This document shows, piece after piece, positions 1 through 10,826 of a DNA stretch of 64,000 bases (its first letter is position 1; each line of letters opens with the position of its first letter). The position numbers and the translations under genes are program-made. A model generated the notes under the pieces. The model was given only the letters and a program-made list of their open reading frames with translations. It was not told where the DNA came from and searched no databases. Source of the stretch: Dicyema japonicum (Eukaryota > Dicyemida > Rhombozoa > Dicyemidae); NCBI GenBank assembly GCA_011109175.1, contig RDEW01000021.1, forward strand, positions 321,080 through 385,079, written 5' to 3'.

Positions 1-747
1 GCAATGTTGGAAAATCATATTACGATGGTAATCTCATCAAGCTATATCATGTAGAAACAGCAGAAATTATTTTTGCAGACAACGCCCACTTGTTTAAAGA
101 TATTCTATCAACCAGAAACACTGTTGCAGAACACATTAATGAAATGTCTTTGAAATACCAATTATAGTCTGAATTGTTAAAATTCTAATATTTTTCAGCT
201 GCGATCAATGAAACAGTCAACGTTGTCGGAATTGCACAATTAGCAATCTTTGTTAGTGCCTGTGACTCAGATTTTAATATTTATGAAGAAATTCTCGAAC
301 TGGTACCAATGGAAGATATTACTGCGAGAAAAGATAACTTTACGGGAACCCCCAAATGATGGGAAAAGTTGATGGCTCTTTTCGTTCCTTTCCAGGATGG
401 GTGACATTTTTTCGGGTGAGCAACAAGACACCGCGTTAAACACATGCCCAGAGACTACGTTCCAGAGAATCGATTCAACACACCGGAAAACTATATTTAT
501 GATGGGCCCTCATTCTGGATCAGTAGTTGATCTCCTACTCGCGGAGGCTACGACCCGTAGTCGCGGAACCGGATTCCTTCGAGTCTGTAAGGAGGACGGA
601 AACCCCAATAGATTGTCCTTTTCCAACATTCTGACGTTTTTCTGTCATTCTTTATCGGTGATCCCGTGGTTCTAAATAAATAAATATATCATTGTAAAAC
701 TACTACAAATTCTCTGGCTTTTTGGCTTTAAAGGTTGCCGACTCCTG
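1..747 (+). mobile_element. hAT transposon (Buster-like), 3' part, decayed
   Basis: Two interrupted reading frames at about 5-166 and 199-358 resemble the catalytic region of hAT transposases domesticated in vertebrates as GTF2IRD2/EPM2AIP1-like proteins. The second reads VGIAQLAIFVSACDSDFNIY followed by EEILELVPMEDIT, the typical 'A-L-I-R/S-C-D-x-x-x-x-x-EE-L-L-x-L-x-x-M' block. The frames are separated by stops, so this copy is dead. The region 397-675 has one more open frame of 92 residues that I do not recognise. The 3' terminus is probably the sequence ending gttgccgactcctg at 747, followed by gtctagta, a plausible 8-bp target site with central TA as in other hAT ends in this window (21,634 and 35,673). 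The 5' half lies outside the window. Confidence 0.65.
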
Positions 748-1521
748 GTCTAGTATATTCAACTGGTTTTCTCTTCCTCAATTCCTTCGTTCAGAGTCTA
801 GCAAACAACAGACTTCAATAGCATGTATTTTGTCGATCGTCCAATATCGATATCAGTTTTCCGCAGTCGAGTGAGACGCATTCTTTAAAAGCAACAAGTC
901 CACCCATATCCGCCATTGTGGGAACTCATCCAGTGGAATAGGGAATAGAGGGTTCCTTCTTGTATGTCGGCCAAGAATAAGGCGTCTGCTGATACAGGTG
1001 GATCGTATGACACGTTTGGTAATTGAAGAAGGCAGAGCAGTAGGAAATCCTTAGTTGGAAAATATAAGATTTATTTAAATTTTTTTTGAATTAATAAAAA
1101 CATAAAGAATAATTTATAATATAAAGTATTTGTTAGTCTTGTGTCAGCCACACAGCAGGACTTTTGGACATTTAGTCCCATTAGTGCTAAAACATAGGGA
1201 TGTTGAGTCAACCACATATGGCTGTGACTGGACCTTGCCTAGCAAAGGTCTGTCAATGTTAAACTGAGAAAAAGTCCTTGAGGGATAATAGTCCCAACTG
1301 TTGCTGTCATAGAATGTCCCTGAAATAATCATTACTGATACCTGACTGACATTTGTTCAGGGAACCGTTCCTAAAAATCCAGTATTTCACTGCAAGGTAG
1401 ATACAGAGACTCAACCCGAACCCAGAAGGGAGCAAATCATGGCAATATAGAACCCATCAAAATCTTCGGAATGAGGATAAATTTACTGCTTGTCGTGTTT
1501 ATTGACATTTTTTCTCTATTT
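748..1521. other. Non-coding stretch, nothing recognised
   Basis: AT-rich spacer between the hAT remnant and the Ig-receptor fragment. A 62-residue open frame on the minus strand (1144-1332) might be a further exon of the receptor gene, but it has no family signature that I can see. Confidence 0.3.
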
Positions 1522-2367
1522 GGGGGGAGTATGTAAATATTGGTGCTCTCCACACTCCCAGCGAGGTTTGTGGCCATGCAAGAATAGTTAACTGGACTGC
1601 TTTCACTGTTTACATACACTAAAATGGAATTGTTGCTTATTTCTATTATTTTATCCGAATTCGTGACTTTTCTATTATTTTTCTTCCAAAAAATCTAAAA
1701 ATTTTGTTAAAATTTCGCGCTTTAATTTGGCGCGCAATCAAAAGAACTAAATTTCCCGCTTTTAATTTTCATGGTGTCAAACGACTAAATTTCCCGCATT
1801 AAAAGCAGCTGCATAGCAAGCATTTAAAGAAAATTATCGTCATTGTTATAACCTTAGGTTTTGGATCCCCGTTCGGAGGATGGCACACGAGCTTTACTAG
1901 TTTAGTTCCCCCTGTGACGTTAAAGCCCATTTTTTCAATTTTAATCTCATCATTGATATCTAAGGTATTACTTATAAATTTACACGATGGAACAACACGT
2001 GCTTTCTGTTCATAAAAGACCCCATTCTTTGCTCGAAATGAGCAATCACAGTAAAAATCTTCAAAGAAGAGGAAAACATCAATGAAATATATGTGAATCT
2101 TGCATATTGACATCCCTTCCACCTTCCAACACGTACTGTTTGTTGGAGATTGACAGCCCAGCTGCATCTCACTTGCAAAAGGTGCACTGCACTCCAACAA
2201 AGCGGGCTTTTTAGGCGAAACATAGTAAATGGGGCGAAAATCTGTTGAAAACATGTTTCCATCACTTTGTAGTTGATATTGTGGAATTGACGTTTGCCGA
2301 CCTGAGAGTAAGAATGATTAATATAGACACGTGTCAAGATAAAAATCAGCAATAATAAATGATACAA
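1522..2367 (-). CDS. UNC5-like Ig-domain receptor, N-terminal fragment
   Basis: The spliced reading gives a hydrophobic leader (YHLLLLIFILT), then a first Ig-like domain beginning RPIYYVSPKKPALLECSAPF with the paired cysteines of the UNC5 first Ig domain (LLEC ... YCDCSF), then a second Ig domain (KLVKLVCHPPNGDPKPK ... NYSCMATNLAGSVESTNIYI). UNC5 proteins are netrin receptors on the cell surface. A 29-nt GT-AG intron at 2302-2330 restores the frame between leader and Ig1. A second intron of about 234 nt (1619-1852) interrupts Ig2, whose middle strands I cannot find. No ATG lies in frame before the leader: the first codon of the open frame is TTG after an in-frame stop, so the true start is probably in an upstream exon. 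I see no thrombospondin, membrane, ZU5 or death domains downstream. The gene may be truncated or decayed. Another Ig receptor is possible. Confidence 0.5.
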
Positions 2368-4157
2368 TGTTAATTAGATTTATTATGATCACAATAAGCC
2401 AGACAGAAAATAATACAAATGCAAGCAAATTACTTAAAGCTTAGCACAATTTGGCTGATTATTTAATTAGGAGTAAATTTGCCCAATTACTTCGAGTGGC
2501 ACTTGAAAATCATCAAAGCTAATGAAATTAGTTATATCCTGATTAAGTAATTTTGCAGTGATTCACTTCAACTACCTTTAGTGAGATTGTACAAAGCTAG
2601 GATTATTATGACTCCGTCCAGCTTCATTTAACACTGCGCTTTGTTTCGCTCGATTAAGTAGTAATTTCTACCGCCATTGGCAAATTGAAATTTGATTAGC
2701 CCGTCAGGCACTGAACTAACTAATATCAGTAATTAAAACACAGGTGAGGTCTAATCATTACTTAAACAACCATAAAACCACGCTCAGGTCAGATATGAGG
2801 ATTTGACCAAGATATTGCTTGGTAACAGACATTTCTAACGATTTTACTAAGACGTTTAGGAATGATGATAAATAGGCTATTTCTAATGTCTGAGAAATAA
2901 AATGTGATTAGTAGGCTCATCAAAGTCAAAATGGGCTAATATTACCCGTCAATATTAATTGCCAAAAAACACAATTAAACATGTATTTATATGTTTTACA
3001 TTTAAATGGTGCATCAATATAACATATAATTAAAGACACTCACATCAAATTGTCTATTTTTCCCGCTCATTTAATTTTAAATAATAAAAGTTAAGAAATT
3101 GAATTAATTTAAAACAATTACACTAAATGATTATTCATTTGATTTTCTAATTTCCTCTTTGACTAATTTCGCCAATTCCTTGTTTTCAGACTCCCATTTC
3201 TCAGCAGAATTGTTTCTAATCCAACCACTCGAATTTATTGAGTCACGAAGATCCTTAACCAATTCCTCAAGGCTTTCTAACAAACTCAACCAGCACTGGA
3301 ACCCTGACTATCCATATTACTTAGTAACAGAATTTAAATAAGTGAAATTAATAAAATTAAAAGATTAATCCTAATTATGATAATCAATTATGACTCACTA
3401 GACAAGAAAATTAATATTCGATCAAAACAACATGAACATGCAAGTCAGCCAGTCTTCACTTAAGAAAAATGGAGACTGTTAGAGCTCTTTATGTCTAAGC
3501 CTGGGACTCAAAGCATCACAGAGAATGTCTTGATTGATAGTTGTCTAAAAGCCCAGGTGATTTTGAATGAGCACGTGCGCATCACGTCTGGAGGGTTATC
3601 AGATTAGTGGTTCAAGAGAACCGCAAATATTAATTGTAAATAAGACAAATGACTAAAGCAATAAACTGTTTAAAAAATAAATTATAAAATAATTATAATA
3701 AATTAAAATGATAATTACCGATAATTCCCGGCGGGGAACCTCTTTTTAAATAAATTTTTTACCCTTATAATTGACATAATTATTTTGTGCAATTTGATTG
3801 TAGTAGTAACCTAAGTTCGAATTTTTTTAAGAATTAACTAAAATAGGTCCGTCCAAAGTAATTCCTACAGTCAAGCTCTAGTGATTGAGACCGCATTCCA
3901 TTTTACGGTTCGTATGAAAATGTCCTCAATTAACCATTCCTCTTATAAGAAGTTATTATAAAGTAAACAATGCAAATTAAGTGATGGGGGAAGTAATATG
4001 AAACAGTAGGGCTTGCCAACCCACTTCTACCCCGACAGTCTCCACCAGGAAATCTGTAAACACAGGGTCATCTTTGAAGATAAGTGCCAGATACTTTAGT
4101 GCGGTTTTTGAAACTTCGAGTAAGATTTTCGATAGTTCCGCCAACCTTGCACATATT
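2368..4157. other. AT-rich non-coding region
   Basis: No supportable gene. The stretch is very AT-rich with scattered stops in all frames. A 60-residue open frame at 3159-3341 has no recognisable family features and looks fortuitous. Confidence 0.4.
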
Positions 4158-4352
4158 CATTCCAACTTTAAGGGAATTGGCATAGAGGATTTATACCGTA
4201 AGCAAGCTTTAGAGCAAAATTACGCCTTTTCTCAAATTTCTTGAAAATTGAGTCTCTTCTTTTTGGGTCGCCTAAACCGTATAACATTGCAGGAAATATT
4301 GCGGAGTTGAAGATTTCTTCTTGGCTGTCCCACCTTTTAATATCAGAGACTT
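4158..4352 (-). mobile_element. LINE reverse transcriptase, C-terminal scrap
   Basis: The minus strand reads ...FNSAIFPAMLYGLGDPKRRD, then a basic stretch and RRNFALKLAYGI. This is the post-palm region common to non-LTR reverse transcriptases, where the old transcript of 'P-x-L-L-Y-G' is followed by an arginine-rich helix. It is open for only about 65 codons and has no flanking palm domain, so it is a dead fragment. Confidence 0.5.
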
Positions 4353-4639
4353 AAATACTGTATTGTAAAATATATTCCTTAGAGATTAATTGACTAATAT
4401 AATTTATTGCTGTTTTTGTAACAATTTAACCTTAATTAAATCACTTTGACAAAATAAGACTTTAAAACGACAAAACAGGGAATTTTAAGTAAATTTGATT
4501 AAAATATAAAAACGCATAAAATATGGAATTTATTACGAAATTAAATTATTATTATTAATGAAATTCAATTAAACTAAAAAGTAAAAAATAAAATAAAAAT
4601 TCAAAAGTTTTATTCAATCTTGTTAGGCTAATCTTAAAA

Positions 4640-6527
4640 ATGCCTTTTAAGAGCAATTCCAAGAATCTGAGCGTATCCTTCCCCATGGAAGTCATGTTCT
4701 ACTCAGCCTGCCAGAGCAAAGATTTTGAAGATGTGGAGGCCTATATCTCGAAAGGGGTGGACGTCAACTACCGCAGTTCATCCAGTCTCACTGCACTCCA
4801 CCAGGTTATTCTCTTTTTTATATTATGGCTTGTATCGACGAGAATTTCAAGCTGTGTTCTCTCCTTTTGAAAAACGGAGCTGACCCGAACATGAAGGACG
4901 AGGAAGGTTGGAGTTCCCTCCACGTGGCTGCCTCAACGAACAATTTGGAGATTATAAAGTGTATTTTCCGCTCAATCGAGGCTTCTTCTCAAAAACGGGG
5001 CCCTGATCTCCGACCTTAACTATGACGGAGACTTTCCAGTGGAACTGGCTACAGATGAAAACGTCAAAAACTTCCTGAACAGGAAGATGTCTATTGATGG
5101 GGCTGAGAGGGCCAAAATCAAGGACACCGAGCACTCCCTCATGCTGAAGGAAGCCAAGCTATGGGCTTCAAAGGGGATCGCAAATAATCCAGTCGATACG
5201 TCATCAGGGATCTCATTTCTGCACGTGGCCAGTGCTAAAGGGTACACTGATGTCGTGGAGTACACGTGGATATTATTGATAGGATCCTAGTCGAGATGAA
5301 CGTGGATTTGGATGTTCAAGACCTCGATGGGTGGACTCCGCTTCATGCTGCTGTCCAAAACAACCACGTGGGGATTTGTACCATACTAATCAATGCTGGG
5401 GCCGATACATCGATCCACACGTACCTCGTTCCTTTAATGTTTTCAACTTTAGGGGGAAACTCAGCGAGATATGGCGGAGGCTGACCTGGTGAAGATCCTA
5501 GACGATTTGATCGCCAAAAACGTATTTCCCGCCTAATTTTTAGTTCCAAGCCAAGAAGTTGAGGGACAGCCAGTCTAAAAAACAGTAAGCCTAGAAAAGT
5601 CACATACTAGCCAACTAGTGCAGAGATCTACTCAACAGCAGAAAACGGAGATAAAAGTGGTAGACAACACCAACGAACTCAACCAGCTTCAGTCCATCGT
5701 GCAAGAATTGGATCCTCCTAAAGGTTTGGCGGTCTTTTTGTCAATTCTCGTATTATCGCTGATTGTGTGGCCTATTGAGCATCTCAATATTTGGTTAATT
5801 TGTTAGAACAACCGTCTGGGACTGCTGAGGTATGTAGTAACTACATCGTGTCTGACGCAATCGCCCCAATTAGCTCGATAAAGGTTAAATTCCGCGATTA
5901 CTGTAGTCGAAGGGACTCAGGCACCGACTTAGGGTTTTGGATCAGTTCCATAGAATGGTGGAGAATGATGATTCCCTTTTTTCGCTTCATAAGACTCACG
6001 AGTCGACCATGTCCCCCATTTCGAGGAGTCTGGAGGAGGAAGATAACTTAACTGACATGGAGACTGACCCTACAAGCTCACTGAAGACTGGGAATTCGGT
6101 CTTTGTGGGTCTAAGTGAGATCGAAAAGAGTTCGTTTTGTGGGATAATAAAAATCTATCCAGTCAGAATGACTTTGAGGACAATTTGTTGGCCAATTCAG
6201 TCCCTTATAGACTGAGGATTCAGGACAAGGTAATGAATCTGTGAATTTGCAGGAGAGTGCTGGAAAGGGGAGTGATAACTGCTGTAGTCGCTGTTCTAAA
6301 CTGAAGAAGGATCTGGAGGAGTTGAGGGCTGAGAATGAAATGATGAATGCCAAGCTCTCCTCGTTTAGCATGACGAAAGTCTCTGAGGATGGAGGCAAAA
6401 ATGTTGGTTTGTGAGGGAACTGTAGGATTTAAAGAAAATGGTGGATTATTTAGACAGGATTTGCAGGCTGGAGGACGAAAATAGGCGGCTTTTTTTGGAG
6501 AATAATGAATTACGCGGTTTAAAATGA
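4640..6527 (+). CDS. Myosin phosphatase targeting subunit (MYPT1/PPP1R12 family)
   Basis: Regulatory subunit that directs PP1 to myosin. The N-terminus carries a PP1-docking motif (SVSF in NLSVSFPMEV, residues about 10-18) directly before ankyrin repeats, as in MYPT1. Repeats follow in MYPT order: SLTALHQ-ACIDEN, EEGWSSLHVAAS, the spacer helix with LKEAKLWASKGI, then FLHVASAKGYTDVVE and DGWTPLHAAVQNNHVG. The C-terminus is a short coiled coil (LKKDLEELRAENEMMN ... RLEDENRRLFLENNEL) ending at TGA 6525-6527, as in the family's leucine-zipper tail. The frame needs many tiny introns: 4805-4827, 4959-4980, 5260-5282, 5428-5452, 5522-5543, 5585-5610, 6230-6252 and 6403-6425 (22-26 nt). The first ends in TG, not AG. 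Exon edges between 5722 and 5930 are less sure. The middle region is much shorter than vertebrate MYPT1. A sequence QRSTQ resembles the inhibitory phosphosite context RRSTQ of MYPT1, a weak match. Start chosen: the first ATG before the docking motif. Confidence 0.9.
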
Positions 6528-8007
6528 GTTTTGATATTTCATATGTTGGTTATTTGCAGAATAAATTATTGTGCATTTTTTTATATTTTTAATAGACTGT
6601 ATCGTTTTTGTGGAGCGTTAATGGGGTTAGTATGGTGTGTTGTAAGGAATGTGAAATTGATTCTACTTATTAACAAATATTTTTTTTACTTTTTTAATGG
6701 GTCACATGTACGTAAACACATTTAAATAAAAGAAATATTTTTGTATTCAGGTTTCCATAGATCTCCTCCTTGGTTGAGTCCAATCATCTTTACTGGTTCC
6801 ATCGGCCTTTTTCAACTTAGACTCTTCTAGAGCCAAGTGCGCACTTCCTTCGACAGTCCTTTTTCGATCGTTCCACTTGAAATGTGATTTTCTATAAACA
6901 TCAATCGAAAATGAAACTACCATTTGATTTAGTTGATTTTCGCCGACATCATTTACGCGGTGCTGCCCCTCGCAACTAGAGGACCCAATGGGTTTCACTA
7001 ACGCTGTGACTCCTGAGAATAGCAAAAAGTCCCAGTTTCTTGAGAAAAGACAGTGATTTCATACATATACCTCCAGTTGTCTCGAACGTGAACTCTTCAT
7101 GAATCCTTCGAACTTCTTTAGATGTCAGCCTTTTCTGTGCCTTATAATACTTTTACCACACTCCCGATGTTTGTTGGAGAAAAGGAGTCGATGGAGCTCA
7201 TAGAATGGATTGAGTTACCCCCTATGACCACAAAGCCGATGTTTTGAAAGAAACAATACGTCATTCTGGGTTCACTTTTCCTTGTCCCCCAAGTTGGCAA
7301 ATTGTTTGACCAACTCAATAATAATTGCGCTTAGCATTTAAGAGGTCTCCACATAAATCGCTCGGAAAAAACCTGTTTCTAGAACACTACCAAAATCCAA
7401 ACGTGGATCGATCTTTTCTCCAGAGTGGACAGGTACTAGCGGATGGGCAGACCGACAGGGCAATGAAAATTTACTTTGATCTTTTAAGAGCTTTGATTAT
7501 TTAAAATCAATACTCAAAACAAATCCTTTTGAGACCCTAATCTGAAAACTGGCGTGCAGTTCATCTCACATGGCCATCTTCATGTACAGCCAAAATACCG
7601 AGAATGGGATCTATGGAAGAACAACGAGATAAGATGAGAAGGCAAATGAGAGAGGTCGGAACCACTCCCCATAATTTAAAGGTGATTTTTTGGTCTTATA
7701 ATAATATATTTGTTACTAGGACTCATATCGCTTAGCTCACAACCAGATATACTCTTCTAAGTTGGAGACCAACCCACGCCGTCCCTAACGCCAAATTAAT
7801 CTTCAAAATCTCATTTCAGCGTTAATTTAAAAAATCAAAAATTTTAACATCTTTTAACTTGGGGACTCCCCACGTGAGCATTATTATTTCTGGAGGTTCT
7901 CAGCCTTCCTTTAATATAAAGATCTCCACACACATAATTACTAATTTGTTAGGAATGCGACGGAAATCGCTGGTTTCTGTGTAATAATATGAATTTAGTT
8001 ATTGTTT
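6528..8007. other. Intergenic region with two doubtful small open frames
   Basis: After the MYPT stop the region is mostly non-coding. On the minus strand 6747-7025 is open for 92 residues with no recognised domain. On the plus strand, around 7570-7790, a basic helical frame (SMEEQRDKMRRQMREVGTTP ...) continues across a possible 37-nt GT-AG intron as DSYRLAHNQIYSSKLE and then stops. It might be the end of a small gene, but I see no start or family match. Confidence 0.2.
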
Positions 8008-8165
8008 TGTCCAGAGCACGTCTGAGTTTACCAGGTTAATCGGACGGCTTGCGGGGAAGTGAAAGGGTGAACTTTTCCAGAACATTGGGCACGCAATTAT
8101 GAGAGGTAACGCCCATTGCGTGCTTAATACCTGCAGGCCATAATGGAGACTTGTCATAACTTTAT
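8008..8165 (+). repeat. Interspersed repeat R2
   Basis: Shares an ordered series of short blocks with 36,002-36,215: 'gagttta(c/t)caggtta(a/t)tcgg', 'gaacattgggc', 'cccattg', 'ataatggagact' and 'aactttatt'. The same 'caggtta(a/g)tcggac' block appears on the minus strand beside both tRNA-Phe copies (about 16,796 and 24,030). It has no coding capacity. Confidence 0.55.
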
Positions 8166-8186
8166 TTTATAATAAAAAATTTTGAG

Positions 8187-8310
8187 ACGTCTGGTTCCCT
8201 GCGAATTCTTGAGTCGTCTAGGGAATCGGATTTCTACACGATCAGGAGACCCCTGTGAGCGCTGCTGGTTATTTTAGCGAATCTCGCTCGCTGCGAGGGA
8301 ATAGCGAGAA
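8187..8310 (+). repeat. Interspersed repeat R1
   Basis: Begins acgtctggttccct and contains 'tagggaatcggattt' and 'gcgaatctcgctcgc'. Related copies are at 17,346-17,492 on the plus strand and 53,178-53,322 on the minus strand, in the same block order. No coding potential. It could be a SINE or MITE family. Confidence 0.55.
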
Positions 8311-8639
8311 GTGATTTGGGTAATCCGTTGTCAGACTTCAAGGTCAGCATTCTCGGCCAAGATCTTCAGTCGTCGTCCATCTGCATTGGTCTTCTAGCAC
8401 CCGTAGCTCACGTTCTCAGCTCAAAGGATTTGTTAATGTCTGTAGAACAGTTGCTTATGTCCCTCGAATATAGACCCCCCCCCCGACATTTATCCATGAT
8501 CCGCAGCAACGTCCGATACGATGTTAGGATTCCGAAGGAAATTTCTTAGCCAAGCGATTTTCTTTTGCGTGGAACAGTGAGAGGCTTGGGTGTCAATCTT
8601 CCACGCAAATGCGTAGAAATCCGGAACCACATCTATGAG

Positions 8640-9400
8640 TTGTAGATTCCGTCAGCAGGGAGGTATTTTTGCTTCAAATTGTGGTCACTGCATACGTGTT
8701 GTTTTCTTTTACAGTAAGTTTAGTTTTTGGATAATAGCGCGAATCTCCACGCAGCAGGCATATTCCACAGCCGATTGTCTGGCGGTAAATGGTTCCGATT
8801 GCTTTATTCATATTCGTTGGGGTCTTCTGGATGAGGGCCCGTGTGACATTCAATTTTTTTAGTCCATTGGTGAAGACTTGTTTGGCATTGTAGGTAAAAT
8901 TAAGCAGCCTGTCATATGTCACTTCCAGGATTGAGGGGTTTCTTGTAACAGGTATCCAACTATGTCCGAAAAATATTTCTGGTTCTTCTTTAAACCGCCG
9001 GTCAGAGGTAAATAGAGTGCATGATGATTTTGGAGCCGATACCGAGAGACGGTTAGCTATCAACCAATCGTGGATACAATCCACTTTCTTCTGTGCGAGT
9101 GAGACTGCTTCTGATGTCGAACTGCTTCTTGTTGCAATGATGATATCGTCAGCATAAGAAAGCCGTAGGAAGTCCTTGTCAATGTCTGCTGCCAGTCATG
9201 GAGGAAATGGTTGAATAGAGTGGGGGACAAAAACGAACCTTGGGGCACTCTGTTTGGTAGTAAACGTGATCGTGATCTGAGGTGGCCATAGATATCTTCC
9301 AGATAAAAAATTTGCCAGTCATAAAGGTTACATCCATGGCAGAGTGGCGATTTTGCCTGGCCAGTCTTGTATAGGTAGGCGTACTAGTTAAGCACAAAAA
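8640..9400 (-). mobile_element. LINE reverse transcriptase, frameshifted fragment
   Basis: Read on the minus strand in shifting frames: WQIFYLEDIYGHLRSRSRLL, then VPQGSFLSPTLFNHFLHDWQ, then a palm segment in which the catalytic Y-A-D-D box is split across frames (SYAD / DIIIAT), then VDCIHDWLIANRLSVSAPKS and CTLFTSDRR. This is the fingers-palm-thumb order of a non-LTR reverse transcriptase. At least two frame changes make it inactive. It is flanked by short repeats. Confidence 0.8.
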
Positions 9401-9727
9401 ATTATTTATTCATTGATAATTTCACCATTAATGCTCTAAAAATGTTCTCTTTATTGCAATTAATATCTTTTTTATCTACAGGTCTTATTTTTTTCCGATT
9501 CTTGTTCACTATTTTGTGAATCTTCTAAAGAATTTCCATTAAATGTTTAATTCTCCGTGTATTCAACATTTAAAAAATCCTCAACTTTTAGAGGATCAAA
9601 AATGTGATTGCTGTATCATTAATATCAACTTCCAGATTTTCGTTATTGGAGTTATTTAAAAATCTGAAACAATTCGTCTCGTCGGATACGTCTTTCCAAG
9701 CCATTTTTGTAAAAAATACCGTCTCTT

Positions 9728-10072
9728 TTAAATCAATTTCTCGTAAGAATTGTACACCGAAATATTTTGAGTTTCCAATAATTTTGTCAAATAAATTAAC
9801 TTGCGTCTGTCAAAATTACCCTTGAAAGACTTTATTGTGCCAATATCCATGGATTGTACCAAACGTGTACTATTTTTATAAAAAAAACGATTTTTAATAT
9901 ATTTCAAGTCGGCCGGACACAAGTGGTCGATTAATAGTAAAATTCGTTTTTTTTTCATTTTTGAACTGAATGTCGAAATTAAATAGCCAATCCATGAATG
10001 TAGCCATCCAAGCTGTTTTGAACTATAGTAGAAAGAGCGTCTATATTCAAAATTAAAAAAAACATCAATCAT
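9728..10072 (-). mobile_element. pogo/Tigger (DDE_1) transposase fragment
   Basis: The minus strand reads SKMKKKRILLLIDHLCPADL with the second catalytic Asp in LLLID, then a helix with FFYKNSTRLVQSMDIGTIK, matching the family's 'P-N-x-T-S-x-x-Q-P-M-D-x-G' block around the third acidic residue, then FKGNFDRRKLIYLTKLLE. This is the C-terminal half of a pogo/Tigger transposase. The family's P is lost from the PMD block. A sequence 'acgagggtccactgta' at about 10,327-10,341 resembles a pogo-like terminal repeat. DNA-binding and first catalytic parts are missing. Confidence 0.65.
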
Positions 10073-10826
10073 CTCGATCTGCTAACTGCTGGCACGAAAT
10101 AACAGCATTTTTTGTTTATAATTTACAATTTGAGTTTTTTCAGTAAAAGTGAGGCATCACGAGAAACATATGGAGACATGTGTTATAATTTTTATTTTTC
10201 CAATTTGTATTAAAAATTAAATTAAAAAACTGTAACAAATTTAAAAATTGACAATTAATAGGGAGAATAGGATTTTTCTTAGAAAATTCTTCAAAATGTG
10301 GCTAATTTAAAAATTGGCCAATTTACGAGGGTCCACTGTACCTTAATTAGACCTTAATTACCTCCTAACGTCTAATTATGGTATATCTGGGGTTATTAAC
10401 AATAAAAGCAAAGACTATGGTTACAAAAACTAACTAATAACTTGATCCCAGCACGACCTAGCAGGGACTTCATCTTGGCCGATGCTTCTCCCTCTACTCC
10501 ACACAAGCACGTATCGACCAAGTGATTGGATCTTCGCAGTCACAACGACGCGTTCCATGGTTCATTCGTATCATAGCTTCAAGAGCCATAGGTGGCTGGA
10601 ACTCTCTGGAAATCAAGCGTTCCGTGATTTTGGAGCTCTATTTCGGGTAGCCTTGATCTTCAAGACATTTTTCCAAGGATGAATGGTCCCAGATATCACA
10701 TGTGTAGGAGATGCATGGTTCAATGCATTGTTTGCATATAGTAATCGAAATAGTATGATTTCCGTACTTCTATAAGTCTGTGAGGCATTTTAAGACATTA
10801 GTTTTCTTTTCGTATGATGTTATGAC

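Noticed and set aside
5722-5806. Transmembrane segment in the MYPT homologue (ILVLSLIVW region)
   Set aside because: It lies in what must be an intron or between exons; MYPT proteins are soluble and the hydrophobic frame stops at once.
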